Shown piece after piece: positions 20,785-31,182 of a stretch of 64,000 bases of DNA. A model generated the notes under the pieces. The model made no database searches. It was given only the letters and a program-made list of their open reading frames with translations, and was not told the origin of the DNA. Every line of letters starts with the position of its first letter. The stretch's first letter is position 1. The translations under genes and the position numbers were made by a program. Source of the stretch: Gnetum montanum (lineage: Eukaryota; Streptophyta; Gnetopsida; Gnetales; Gnetaceae); NCBI GenBank assembly GCA_015680685.1, contig MNCI01001492.1, positions 86,544 through 150,543 on the forward strand. Direction: 5' to 3'.

Positions 20785-21640
20785 GAATTTCTTAGAAGTT
20801 TCCAACTTCTCCCAATTGATGTTTTCAGGTTAAGGGGTGGAAGTTGGCAATGCTCATATTCCAATGTATCTATGCCTTTGTTGTTAGCATGAGTTGTTCC
20901 CCCAGTTTGTTCCATGCATATTGGGTTGTTCTTTCGACTAGCTGTCAACCACAAGGTGTCCACTACTTGTGTGGTTCCTACATACAAGCACTTTTGTATT
21001 TGTGTTTCCTGGGCACACCAGTTACATGGAAGAGATGCTGAGTATTCTTCCATGTCATCACCCTCTGAGTGACTGTATGTGATGCACGAAACTTTCTTCT
21101 TCTCAATCTTTTCATAAATATTTACCTTAGATATCTCCAAGGAAAGATTGTGGATCCCTAGGTACACATCTATTGTACTTAGCCATGGCCTTCCCATTAT
21201 AATTGGGAATCCCTCGTTGTTACTATTTACTATGATCACCAGGAAATTGGCTAGGTAAGACCAACCACACATAGTGGTAACTATGTCCTCCAATAATCCC
21301 AAGGAAATGGTGATGGACTGGTCAGCCAGCTCTAGTTATATATTGCTCTTCTTAAGTTGGGGCAGGTTCCAAGCTTAATACATTTCTTGTGAGATTAAGT
21401 TGACTTCGAAACCTGAGTCAAGAAGAGCCTTATGTGGTTCGTTCCCATTGACTTGTAGATAGATTAAGGGGCTTCCAGGATCAGAGAGTTTCCTAGGAAG
21501 GTTGCCTACCTTGATCCAGTTGATAATGGTATGTGTTAACATAACCGTATGCGTTAAGCTCTGTTGTTGGACTGAAGGGAGCCCCAAAGTCTTGTATGTT
21601 GGAGGAGTGTGCACAGACTCAACCACTTGTTATTGTGAGG
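20785..21640 (-). pseudogene. Aspartic protease region of TE-E
   Basis: The minus-strand frame 21626-21375 includes GNEPHKALLDSGFEVNLIS, the active-site D-S-G of a retroviral-type aspartic protease, intact here. It continues after a stop as LGLLEDIVTTMCGWSYLANF and GFPIIMGRPWLSTIDVYLGI (21302-20715), the second conserved block of the protease domain. It then reads the linker that precedes RT in TE-G (WEEMEIL..FK), here WEKLETSKKFK near 20790. At that point it jumps into post-integrase sequence. Stops at about 21375 and in the linker disable it. Confidence 0.8.
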
Positions 21641-21669
21641 GCTTGTCTGGGCTTTTGGTTCTAAAGAAA

Positions 21670-24056
21670 GGTCTTCTCTTCTTACGGTTATCAAGACCAG
21701 CAGCGGGTTGAATGTTTACGACTCTCATAGCATTACGTTGCTGTAGTTAAGTGGAGAGTTCCCATTGCATTATTGGAGCAGGTGGTATGGGAACTACCGA
21801 CGGAAGAGAGGTGGATAGATTTGGAGGATGGTACATGTGTGGGGTATCTCCCATAGGAGAAGGAGTTCTTCTAAAATACTCCCGAACTTGGTAGTGACGT
21901 TGGGGAGTTGTGTGACCCATAGAGTCACTTGGAGAAATTGACCACTGCACGTAGTATCCATTTGGGTCTGGTTGCCAATCAGGGTACTATTGTTTTGACG
22001 ATGGCATCCCCCATGACTGTGGGTGTTGCCACTGCTGATGTTATCTAATGGGTTATGGTGGAGTTCCACTTGGATAGTACATTAACGGTTGGTGGAACTT
22101 TCTTGGGTTACCTTGGGGATAAGGTAACCTTCGGAGTTTTTGTAATCTGTTAAGTCTTAGATTAAGTGCATACAACCCAGAATCTTGTAGATGTGAGATG
22201 ATTGGAAAACATCCCTTAGGATGGTCATATTGGAAGATCTCACATCCACCATAATTGTCTGTGTCTAAGTCCACAACCTCATTGGAGATAGTAATTTTCC
22301 CCTCACCCTTGTCACGTGTAGGGATTGAATCTTTCCACTTTTTCTTATCAGAGTCACTACCTCGTTCCTCCTTAGACTCTTCTATGATTTTCAGGAAAAT
22401 TTCAAGTCTAGAGTCTAAGGAACCCCACACTTGATCCATCTTAGCTGATACTTCTATTGTTAGCTTTTGAATTGGCAAGGTTTTTTTGTTCACCAATTCT
22501 TCGAGTGGTGACTCATCCTCTTCATTGCAAAATTTCACTCCCTTCTTTCAAAGGGAAGGATCACGGTTATATTCTTCTATGCTCTCTCTTTTTCGTAGCT
22601 CCCCTTCTTCTTTGGCTACTTGCTCCAACAAGCGATGAATTTCATGGGATCTAAGTTCTGATAGTCTCCCTTGGGCATAAGTCCCAAGGGTTCTCCTAGT
22701 TTCATACCTTAGCCCATCTACGAGATGGCGGAGTTGATCCTGCTGTGCATAACCATGGCCCGGGCAATGATATAGCAATGCGTATTAGCGGCCCATGGTA
22801 GCATCCAAGGGTTCATGAGTACCTTGCTTCCATCCTTGTATCTGCTTATGTAAATTAGACACTCTGGAGTATGTTTGATATTTATTGTTGAAGAGTTCTA
22901 ACATCGTAATCCACCTCCTAATGGTTTCCAGCTCTAAGAACTGGTACCAACTCTCTGCTTCCTTGATGAGTGTCCTAGGAAACAACTTTAGTTTCTACCA
23001 CTCGTTTTCTATGTTCTGCAAGGCACAGGCATCATGGAATTCCTGTAAATGATTTTGTGGATTAGCATTATATCCCCCCTAAAAGTGTGGGATGTTATTC
23101 ATGTGTAAGTGCTTGATCCAGCTATCCTTTTGATGCCTTGTGGGTATCCTAACTGCCTCCATTATATCGAGCATACTCTAGGTTGCAAGTAGGGGCTCTT
23201 CATGATCATCTCTTTCATGACATCTATGATGTTTGCGTTGTTCCCTACTTTTCCTTCATTCATGCCCTTGTCCTCTCTCTCGACTTTTTTGTTGAGGTCT
23301 CTCATTTTTCCTACCCTTATCCTCACCGTTATGCTCTTGGTGGCTGTGCCCAAATGTGGAAGAAGAGTGTGAGTGATGTGATGAAGGAGAACAAAAAGGA
23401 GAACCATCGTCATAATGATGTTTCTTACCTTCTCTTCGGCTGCTACTGCCTTGATCATGATGATGATCTAAGTGCCCATCCCTGTCATGCGTTTTTGTTC
23501 CCTCAGTGGATAGTTGGCATTCATGGGGATCAGAACCATTGTTATGTATCATGGAGCGTAGGTTCTGATACCACACCTCCTCACCATCATTAGGAGGGAA
23601 AACATCCTTCGATAGAGAACCCATTATAATGAGTTCACCATCTCCGATTTCACTTAGGACGTGCGGGACCCCTTTTCCCTTCAACAATGTGTGGTGGCTC
23701 TCCTACCTTGAGTCCCTTGAATGTTGTGCTTATATGGGATGATAATCCCTTGTGTTAAAATCACCTACAACGTATTCAGCATATAGCTGTGTCATGCCAA
23801 TTTGTGCCAAGGCACGGAGAAGCATGTTGGGGACTGTACGATCTGGAGGTAACACTATGTTACCTTGCAGATCTCTCCATCACAGCTATTCATCTTGATG
23901 GAGGATAAAAGTAAAATCAGGAATATACTCATTGAGATGAGTATATACTATCCGATACTGTTGAGGAACTAGAAGATCTTGGTTATGTGTTTGATGTTGC
24001 CGACTGTTTCTAGTATAATCCCTAGGTGGTCAATTGCTCTTGTCAGAAGAAGACAT
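21670..24056 (-). pseudogene. gag of TE-E
   Basis: An ATG at 24056 (MSSSDKSN) begins the frame, read with a few stops and shifts. The N-terminal region holds HLNEYIPDFTFILHQDE. A 143-codon frame (23687-23256) is rich in H, S and charged residues. The conserved gag core lies at about 23140-22560: NNIPHF.GGYNANPQNHLQEF, LFPRTLIKEAESWYQFLE, RRWITMLELFNNKYQTYSR and HLVDGLRYETRRTLGTYAQG. Next come a coiled stretch (KMDQVWGSLDSRLEIFLKII, near 22440) and CEIFQYDHPKGCFP, where other gags have a zinc knuckle; here only a C..H..C-like pattern is seen. The C-terminal part is P/Y/Q-rich. This would be the particle protein and is the best-preserved gag on the minus strand. Confidence 0.8.
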
Positions 24057-24178
24057 TTTAGTTTAATTTAGTGTGCTATTAACGTTATATAATTTTTGTT
24101 TAATTAACCCTAAGGTTCGTTTAAGCTCCTAACGATGTGAGTGATTTCCTATGTTCTACTTAGTGCACAAACACTTGA

Positions 24179-24197
24179 TCCCCGGCAATGGTGCCTA
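24179..24197 (-). promoter_or_regulatory. TE-E primer-binding site
   Basis: The minus strand reads TAGGCACCATTGCCGGGGA directly after the 5' LTR, one of the closest matches here to TGGCGCCGTTGCCGGGGA (tRNA-Asp-type primer). Confidence 0.8.
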
Positions 24198-25058
24198 TGA
24201 TGAGTGGCAAGGTATCCCAACACTCAACCATACGAATATGAGCATTACACACACGATCTGGTCGAATTCCGCAGACTAAGTGCGTACACGCCTCATGGAA
24301 CACTTAAGGTTAATCATTCATTATCTTCCTAGACTTACTTGTAGTTGTCACGGTGTATGGTTAAGTAAGTCCAAGGTATATGATTTTTATGTCTTTTTAT
24401 GTTTTATCTCCTATGCTAATGAGGTGAAGGGTGAAGAGACTAATTGACTAACTTAACTAACTAACTAAGTCTTAATTAACCTAGCATCAGCATCCATTCC
24501 CACTTATCGTTCACACCTTGAACCAATGCAACCTTGGCTACCAAACGCTAATTGTTGATAGAATCACCAAGCATAACGCACTTGCTCGAAGCAGTCGTAC
24601 TGAGGCACTTAACTAGGAGAGAAGGGTTGAGAGAAAATTAAATAACTATTAAAACATGTAAATGATAAACAATAAATAACTGTAAATAAAATCCTAACAA
24701 GCCTATTCCATGCACTGCAAGGTTTATCTAAGAAGCTTGTCTTTATTGTTGTACACAAACATGTGTTCAAGTACAATATTTGCTCAAATAAAGATCCGTT
24801 CACCTTGGAGTTCCTATTGCAGGCACATGGAAAATATTCTATCTCTGGAGAGGGAAAATTGCCAGAGTTTCACTACGGTCTAAGCCTAGGATGAGAAAGA
24901 AGGGAATGCCACCTCTTGTTTATGGACTTTGCAGTGCACCGCGATATCACGTACGTGATATCGTAGGGGACAACGCGATATCGTGTACGTGATATTGTGT
25001 GGGATGTGATATCGTGGTGGCCACGATATCGCGGCCTATGCGATATCGTGTCCCATCA
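24198..25058 (-). repeat. TE-E 5' LTR
   Basis: Nearly co-linear with 18014-18857, with scattered transitions. Its U3 (about 24940-25050) carries more GATATC palindromes than the other LTR, including an extra GTGGCCACGATATCGCGG unit near 25016, so the array has changed in number since insertion. The stem ATCTTTATT-type/AATAAAGAT is at about 24739-24795. Confidence 0.9.
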
Positions 25059-25571
25059 TAGAGAAAGCATCTAATTTATTTATGCATGATGCACTAGATT
25101 TCCCTACTAGGGGGTATAACTTAGTTGGTATAGCTCTACTCTTGTAATTAGATCATTGTGATTATGAGTTGGATGTTTGATTGTTGAGATGGTACTGATA
25201 GGATCCTTTACCTAAACTGGTGGCTCACTTTTTCTCAGTAATAAGAAAGAGGAGCAGGCATGCCACTTTAAAACTCTATTGAGACAAAGATGAGATCTCT
25301 TGGGGTTTCCTAATTTAGGATTTCCAGGATAGAGGATCAAGTTGGCCCTTGCGAGCCACTTGGTGCACTATCTCCCTTTAACCCTCCAAGAAAATTATGA
25401 CAAAATGAAAATCCATGCCATGGATCGACCTCATCATCTTCATTCCATAGGAACTATGAGATTTCCCCAGGGATGCTAGAGGCATCCAAGGATCATAAGC
25501 TAACCATATACCCTAATTCCACAAGAGGGCTACATAAGCTATTTGCTTTGGTTAGGTAGCAAGGATCAAAG

Positions 25572-25607
25572 AAGGAGCTTTAGTTGGGAAACAATCCTAG
25601 AGTTATC
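25572..25607 (+). repeat. 36-nt Bpu-like repeat, copy 3
   Basis: AAGGAGCTTTAGTTGGGAAA, then CAATCCTAGAGTTATC. It interrupts trnA intron sequence: GGATCAAAG on the left and CAATCACTCATTC on the right are adjacent or nearly so in plastid DNA. Confidence 0.65.
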
Positions 25608-25703
25608 CCACAATCACTCATTCTTCCAAGATGGAGAAAAAGGTAGAGCTCTCTTTCTTCTTAATTTTTATAGGCTTTTCCAAAACTACAAGAAGTCTAT
25701 TTC

Positions 25704-25739
25704 AAGGACTTTAGCCAGGGAATAACCTTGAGGTTACCA
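25704..25739 (+). repeat. 36-nt Bpu-like repeat, copy 4
   Basis: AAGGACTTTAGCCAGGGAAT, then AACCTTGAGGTTACCA. Probably closest to the original sequence. It also lies within the trnA intron, just before CCACTCAGCACC. Confidence 0.65.
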
Positions 25740-25982
25740 TGGTTCCACTCAGCACCTTTTAAGATGAGTTGCTCTTGTCGATAACTAGTTTAATGCATTA
25801 TTTGCAACTAATCATATTATTGCATCCATAAGAGAAAAGGCCCATATTCATTTACTCTAATTAGCTAGTTTGGTTAAAAATTATGTATATAAACAAGATC
25901 TTATCAAGAAATATATTGAAGCTTACCTAATGCCTATAATTGAAGTATTACCTCTTATTGAACATATATGAATTTTTAGAGT

Positions 25983-26023
25983 AAGGACAACTAACAGGAG
26001 TGGGAACAACCCTGAAATTACTC
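25983..26023 (+). repeat. Degenerate Bpu-like repeat
   Basis: AAGGACAACTAACAGGAGTG, then GGAACAACCCTGAAATTACTC. The right half matches the other copies; the left half is altered or carries an insertion. Confidence 0.35.
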
Positions 26024-26951
26024 TCATAAAGCCTTATTTAAAATGGTTGCATCTAAGAAATGTCTCAATTATATTGTGAATATTATTTAACTATTGTATA
26101 GAAACACTTATCACAACTAGAAGGAATTGTACCAAGGGAAATTTTGGATTGGGAAATTTGTTGTGTACTCTTTGATGTTTTTAGAAAATAAAGTGGTTAG
26201 AAAAAGAACTAAAAATTCTAAAAGAATATGTTTATTTTTATGTTTTTAAATTAATTAGATAAAGTTATGAAGAAAATCTAGAAAAGAAGAAAAGAAAGCT
26301 TCACTTTTTTCAATGCTAAAGGCCTAACATGCTTATGAAAGACTTACAATGATTCACATCATAGAAATTAAGAGGGATAGTACTTTTCTTCATTATTCTT
26401 CTATTTGATTATGTGTGTGTGCATGTGTGTGTCTATATATATATTAGCTTAAGCTTAGCTAACGCACCCCATCAACACACCATTAAATAGCACACAAGTG
26501 ATTCTAGAAATCAATCAATGAAATGGAGATAGATAGCCATGCATTCAATTGAATCAAATAGGGATGGGTAGAATAAATGGATATTTCCTCCAACCAAGAG
26601 ATGGATGAACAATTTTTGGCTAGAAAAGTAAGCTAGGTGGAGGATCCTCATTAGCCTTGCCAACCAATACATGTGAGCTAATTGCATGTAAGTAGTTTCA
26701 ATCTATAAATTGTAGGGTATTATAGTTTACTTGGTTGAAACATACTATTTCTAATGGTGGTATTTTAGGTTTGAGCCCTACTAAGCCTACTTTTCCATAT
26801 ACACTTTTCCCTACAAACAATAATACGTAAAGTAACTAATACAAACAAGTAAGATAGTACAGTAGTACGGTAAGGTAAGGTCATAACTCTCTTCAAGTAA
26901 TTATTAATAAATGAAAAGAATTATGTAAATTATTCCATTTATCCATATCAA

Positions 26952-27188
26952 TTGAGGGCTTTAGCTAGGGAACAACTCAATGATTATCCTAAACTTGTAT
27001 TTCTCATTCTCGAATTCATTTTTTTTATGACACTAAGTATTTCAGTCTTGCTCTTGGTTTTTCATTTACTAATATTCTTTGAGTGGACATTTTACTTTGT
27101 AGTAAGGATTATAGCAATAGGATCATATGGTGATCTATTAGTTAGTCTTCTAGGAGGCTTATGTGCTTGTGTGCCCAATGAAATCTAG
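26952..27188 (+). CDS. Unassigned hydrophobic ORF, 78 codons
   Basis: The frame begins inside the Bpu-like repeat at 26954 (MRALAREQ) and continues FLILEFIFFMTLSISVLLLV, then FEWTFYFVVRIIAIGSYGDL and VSLLGGLCACVPNEI. Two or three membrane-spanning stretches are likely. I do not recognise it as a plastid or mitochondrial gene. The repeat-derived start argues that this ATG is not an original one; the frame may be a fragment of an organelle membrane-protein gene or chance. Confidence 0.2.
   Translation: MRALAREQLNDYPKLVFLILEFIFFMTLSISVLLLVFHLLIFFEWTFYFVVRIIAIGSYGDLLVSLLGGLCACVPNEI
26954..26989 (+). repeat. 36-nt Bpu-like repeat, copy 5
   Basis: GAGGGCTTTAGCTAGGGAAC, then AACTCAATGATTATCC. The central CCT motif is lost. 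Confidence 0.55.
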
Positions 27189-27974
27189 GCTTACATTCTA
27201 AGTGGCATCAAGAGGCACTGTAGAGCATAATGTATTTGCTACTACACCATCTCCACCCTTTGAACATTTATCATATAGCTTAACATGTTATTTATGTTGA
27301 ACCTTATATTATCTAATGGCATCTAGTATTTCTTATAAATTACTTTGATTTGCATCTAATGTGTCCACTCTAAAATGGCTTAGACCGATCTTAAATCTTC
27401 CAAGCATGTACAGTAACTAGTGACAAGGACAACTACATCATTTCCTAAGTTGGAAGAATTAGTAGGTACCACATAAATACATTATCTTATGATATCATGT
27501 TCACCAACACACACTACCTTGTAAAGCTAAGGCATCTTATTAGCTAAGGCTTCTCATTATTTACTATGTTATTTCATCCATTTTTTACAGTACTATATTG
27601 TTGGCACCCTATTAGCAATAGTTTTTGTCATTTCAAAGAAATTAAAACATGAAGGTTGGTTGGTTGACCAATTGTATGCCTATAGGAGTGATGGTAGGGA
27701 TGGTAAGCAAGACATAGTTATGGATCTTGGGATTTCCATTAGTACTCCAAGAATCCTACAAAGGAATCTCTACAATGGGTAGCAAGGTGACATGAGGACT
27801 ACCATGCCACATCAACACATCTTTGTTCTTGTGTTCTAGATTATGAGATAGTACCTACTTCGATAGCTTCACAATCCCTTTGTTATGTTGAATTCCTTTG
27901 GTCATGGGAGTGGGCCCGTTGCTAGATTGCTAGAGGGATGGGAGTATGAAATGGGAATTGACCAATGGAAGATT

Positions 27975-28010
27975 CCCTACTTTACCTAGGAAATGATCCC
28001 TGAGTTGCCC
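27975..28010 (+). repeat. 36-nt Bpu-like repeat, copy 6
   Basis: CCTACTTTACCTAGGAAATG, then ATCCCTGAGTTGCCC. The CCTGAG core and TTGCC end agree with copies 1 and 4. Confidence 0.5.
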
Positions 28011-28589
28011 TAAATGAAAATAGTACTTAGCAATTTTTTTTTGCTAAATAGTATTGTAATTATTATCATTGTTGTTTCTAACTATAGGGGATTGTTCAAA
28101 GTTCCAATAGATATTTCATCCATCTTCTAATGTTAAGTTGCATGACCAATTACAACACATCTTGATTTGCGTTACTATTGTTAATGCAAGTAGGTTTGTT
28201 CTTACAACTAGTGGTAAGCCCGAAATAGTATTATCATCAAATAATTCATCCCCTCCCCATCCCCTATTAAGTTTGAGACTTTAGTTGTCTATCTTCACTA
28301 GAGCACATGGCCCTACACCATAACATTATAGGCAAAGAAGAATTTCTGAGCATCCACCAAGCAAGAGTAAATAAGTAGTAACCACCACTTATTGACTGTG
28401 ATCTTGTATGACATTGTAGTATGAAATCAAGTGCTTAGGTGAATCATTACATCACTCAGTGATAAGAGCCATTTCCAGAACAACCCATTCAAGGAATAAG
28501 ATGGAATGTAATTATTGAAATCAAAATCAAAATAGCATAGAAACAACCAAGAACTAGCAAAATCAAATTAGCAAAATTTTCCATAATAC

Positions 28590-29998
28590 CCTAATTGGCC
28601 CCCCATCACTTATGTTAGCCTACAATCCCTCCTCTTATGTATTACCCCCTCTTTTTCTATTCTTCCCACAAATCCCTCATGCCCACCGCCCCCCGCCCCC
28701 CAAAAAAATGACTTATCTTTCTATAAGCTCTAAGTTTTGTTGTTTTAGGCTTTTTGTTGCTAAGATCCAAGAATGTGTAGGCTCCTCAAGTAAATTAATT
28801 CTTCTAATTTAGTGTAGATGGCCATTTAAAAAAAATATCTACTCCTCCCACTTCTTGTTGCTAATAGCCTAGAATGTATGGACATTGAGTAATTTCATTC
28901 TACTCATTTAGCCTCCTTCCTTTTGGGGCATTTTAAAGCATGTATTTTGGTGTTGTGCATGTACAAAATATTTCAAGGTTTACTTGATGTATTTAATTCC
29001 CCCTGACCCTAGTATGGGGGATCAGTCACATCAACCTCTTCTTATGTGGTTGTTGCCAACCACTTATAAAAGGAGTCCTATTCTTAGATTGTAAGATTGG
29101 CTACACCATATAATTCTTCAATCTCAAAATTGGTGATGAGCTTGAGTGATTCCTTAAAGACCCACCATTTCAAGGAATCCATTAATTGGCCATCCCTTAC
29201 TCATGTTAGCCCACCCTCCCTTCTTTGGTGTATCCCTTTCTCTTTTTCTATTCTTCCCTCCCCCTCCAAAACCTACTTATATCATTATAAGCCCTAATTT
29301 TTATTGTTTTAGTTTTTTGTTACCTATAGCCTAGAATGTGTAGGCTCATGGTGTAACTTAATTCTTCCAATTTAGTGAGGATGGCCATTTAAAAAAAATA
29401 TCTACTGCTCTCACTTATTATTGCTAATACCCTAGAATTTATGAACCATGGGTAACATCATTCTACTCATTTAGTTCCCTTCCTTTTGAAGTGTTTTTGC
29501 ATATGTATTTTTGTGTTACATGTGTACACAAATATTTCAAGGTTTAATCAATGTATCCAATCCATCCTAACCCTGGTATAGGGGATTAGTTGCATTGGCC
29601 TCTCCTTGTGTGGTTGTTGCCAATTCCTTATGAAGAAAGTCTGATTCTCAAATTTTAAGGTTAACTGCACTATCTAATTCTCAAATCTTGAAATCAATAA
29701 CCATCTTGAGTGATCTCCTAAGGATCCACCATTTCATGGAATTCCCCAATTTTCCTTCCCTTCCTCACTTGTGTTAGCCCACCCTCTCCCCTCTGGTATA
29801 TCTTCTTCTCTTTCTTTGTTCTTCCCCCCATAACCCCCCAAAACTTGCTTATCTTGTTGTAAGCCCTAATTTTTGTTTCTAATAGCCTAAAATGTGTAGG
29901 CTTCCTAAATAACATAAATTTTTCAATTTAGCAAGTATGATAATTTAGAAAAATAGCTGCTACTCCCACTTCTTATTGTTGATAGCCTAGAATGTATG
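28590..29998. repeat. Tandem repeat, about 560-bp unit, two and a half copies
   Basis: Three successive copies share the landmarks TGTTAGCC..CCCTC, GGCCATTTAAAAAAAATATC (28820, 29383, and altered at 29938), CTTCTTGTTGCTAATAGCCTAGAATGTATG, ATTTCAAGGTTTA and GGATTAGTTGCATTGG-like text. Spacing between copies is about 563 and 557 bp. The third copy is cut by the TE-F LTR at 29999. The strand shown is C+T-rich. No coding frame is shared by the copies. It could be part of a satellite or a local duplication of an unknown element. Confidence 0.8.
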
Positions 29999-31182
29999 TG
30001 AGGATTGTAGAACTTATAAAGGAGGGATGAATAAGTTCTCAAACAAAAATCAATCATCACAAAAACTACACCCAAAATTATGTGGTTTCCCAACTTGGGT
30101 ACTCCATACTTGGAGGGTAGATGACTTGCATAACTTTGGACTTTATTTCTCTCAAAATATGGTTTGAAGGATGCCACACCCTATACAAGCTCTAAGCTCC
30201 ACTCCTGAGTGATTCGTCAGTACAAATCCACTCAACCCAACTAGGTCCCAAAAAGCTTAGAATGTGGTTTCAAGAATCCCTAACCTTTATGAATGGAGCT
30301 TTTCTTTGAAGTGTCGTGATGCTACAGCAACCACTCAACCCAGCTAAGTCCCAAAAAGCTCAATTAGGATGCCTTCTTGTAAGAAGCAGATCAACCCCAG
30401 TGAAGTAATGAAAAGAAAAACAAAAATTACAAGGAAAGGATGTAACTAATTTGTTGGTTCTTTTACTTTAAGACATAGTACAATATAATCAATACAATAG
30501 GAAAAATGATGTCACAATGAAGTGCACAAGAAAAATATACAATGATTGATCTAATAATGATAATTCAAGCACAACACTTACACAAAACCTAAGAGAATGA
30601 AGTCCTATTATAGTCTTGAAGTTTTTGAAATCACCTCAAAATTCATGCAATGTTTATCTAATGGCTAGGGGAGATGTCTTCTTCAAGATTGAGATGTCTC
30701 TCTATAACAAACTTCAATTCTAGGAAGGCATCTCTTCGGTAAAGGAGACATCTTCTATTTTTAGGAGATGTCTTCTCTAGGATTACTCTACTTCGGCCAA
30801 GACATCTTCACAATTCTTGAACTTTGTTTTCCAAAGCTTCCTCTCATTGATTTGACTTCTTCTTAATTCTTGAAGCATCTTGATTTTGTTGTAGTCTTCT
30901 TCTTTATCCTTTCTCCCACTTTTATAATGAAGTCCTTGTCTAAGCTCTCTTGAGTCCTTGTAGTCCTCAATTTAACATCTTATTGTAGCTCTCATTCCTT
31001 AAGTCTTCATTCATGTCTAGCAAGTCATTCTTATCCCCATTTTGACATCTCTGTGTAGATGTATCTTGTCTCTATGTAGATTTCATCTCTTGAGCTCTCC
31101 TTCATGCCCTACAAGAGTATCACCTTCCACAACATTCTATATTTTCCATTTTTCTTAATGTTTTGCCATACCTAAAGGTCCA
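29999..31182 (-). repeat. TE-F 3' LTR
   Basis: Its first 340 bp (for example ATGTGGTTTCCCAACTTGGG, ACCCAACTAGGTCCCAAAAA) match 63664-64000, establishing a terminal repeat pair. In window orientation it ends CCTAAAGGTCCA and is followed by TCTCCTCCTTTTTGG, the complement of a polypurine tract. In element orientation it therefore starts TGGACCTTTAGG. The middle holds several GAGATGTCTTC-type repeats (30660-30800) and AGTCCTTGT/TCTTGAG-type repeats (30880-31110). Confidence 0.8.

Larger units (their letters stand above)
18014..25058 (-). mobile_element. TE-E: complete but pol-deleted Ty3 element inserted in plastid-derived DNA
   Basis: Both LTRs are present (18014-18857 and 24198-25058), with a perfect 5-bp duplication TAGAG at 18009-18013 and 25059-25063. 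Outside, trnI sequence lies on the left and trnA on the right, as in a plastid rRNA operon. On the minus strand the order is LTR, PBS (24197-24179), gag (24056 to about 21670), protease (about 21640-20785), post-integrase noncoding region (about 20782-19290), a short possible 3' ORF (19217-18993), a purine tract and LTR. RT, RNase H and integrase are missing, so it must have moved with enzymes from a relative. Confidence 0.95.
25111..25775 (+). pseudogene. trnA-UGC: trnA-UGC pseudogene, 5' exon and part of the intron, plastid-type
   Basis: The 5' exon, 25111-25148, reads GGGGTATAACTTAGTTGGTA to CTCTTGTAA (plastid CTCTTGCAA). The intron follows with TGATAGGATCCTTTACCTAA, GGTGGCTCACTTTTTCTCAG, GAGGATCAAGTTGGCCCTTG, CACTATCTCCCTTTAACCCT and ACTCAGCACCTTTTAAGATG. 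The match ends at about 25772 and the 3' exon is missing. Two 36-nt repeats (25572 and 25704) are inserted in the intron where plastid DNA has none. Together with part 1 it shows rrn16-trnI-trnA order. Confidence 0.92.
25064..28590 (+). other. Organelle-derived block, part 2, grading into unassigned DNA
   Basis: It starts with the trnI-trnA spacer and the 5' part of trnA (25111-25775). After that I cannot assign plastid genes: rrn23 is not visible. Five more 36-nt Bpu-like repeats (one degenerate) continue to 28010, so the block probably remains organelle-derived, perhaps mitochondrial, to about there. Open or near-open frames of unknown meaning are at 25800-25970 (one stop, ending IEAYLMPIIEVLPLIEH) and 26952-27188 (78 codons, very hydrophobic). 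No other gene is recognised in 25780-28590. Confidence 0.6.
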
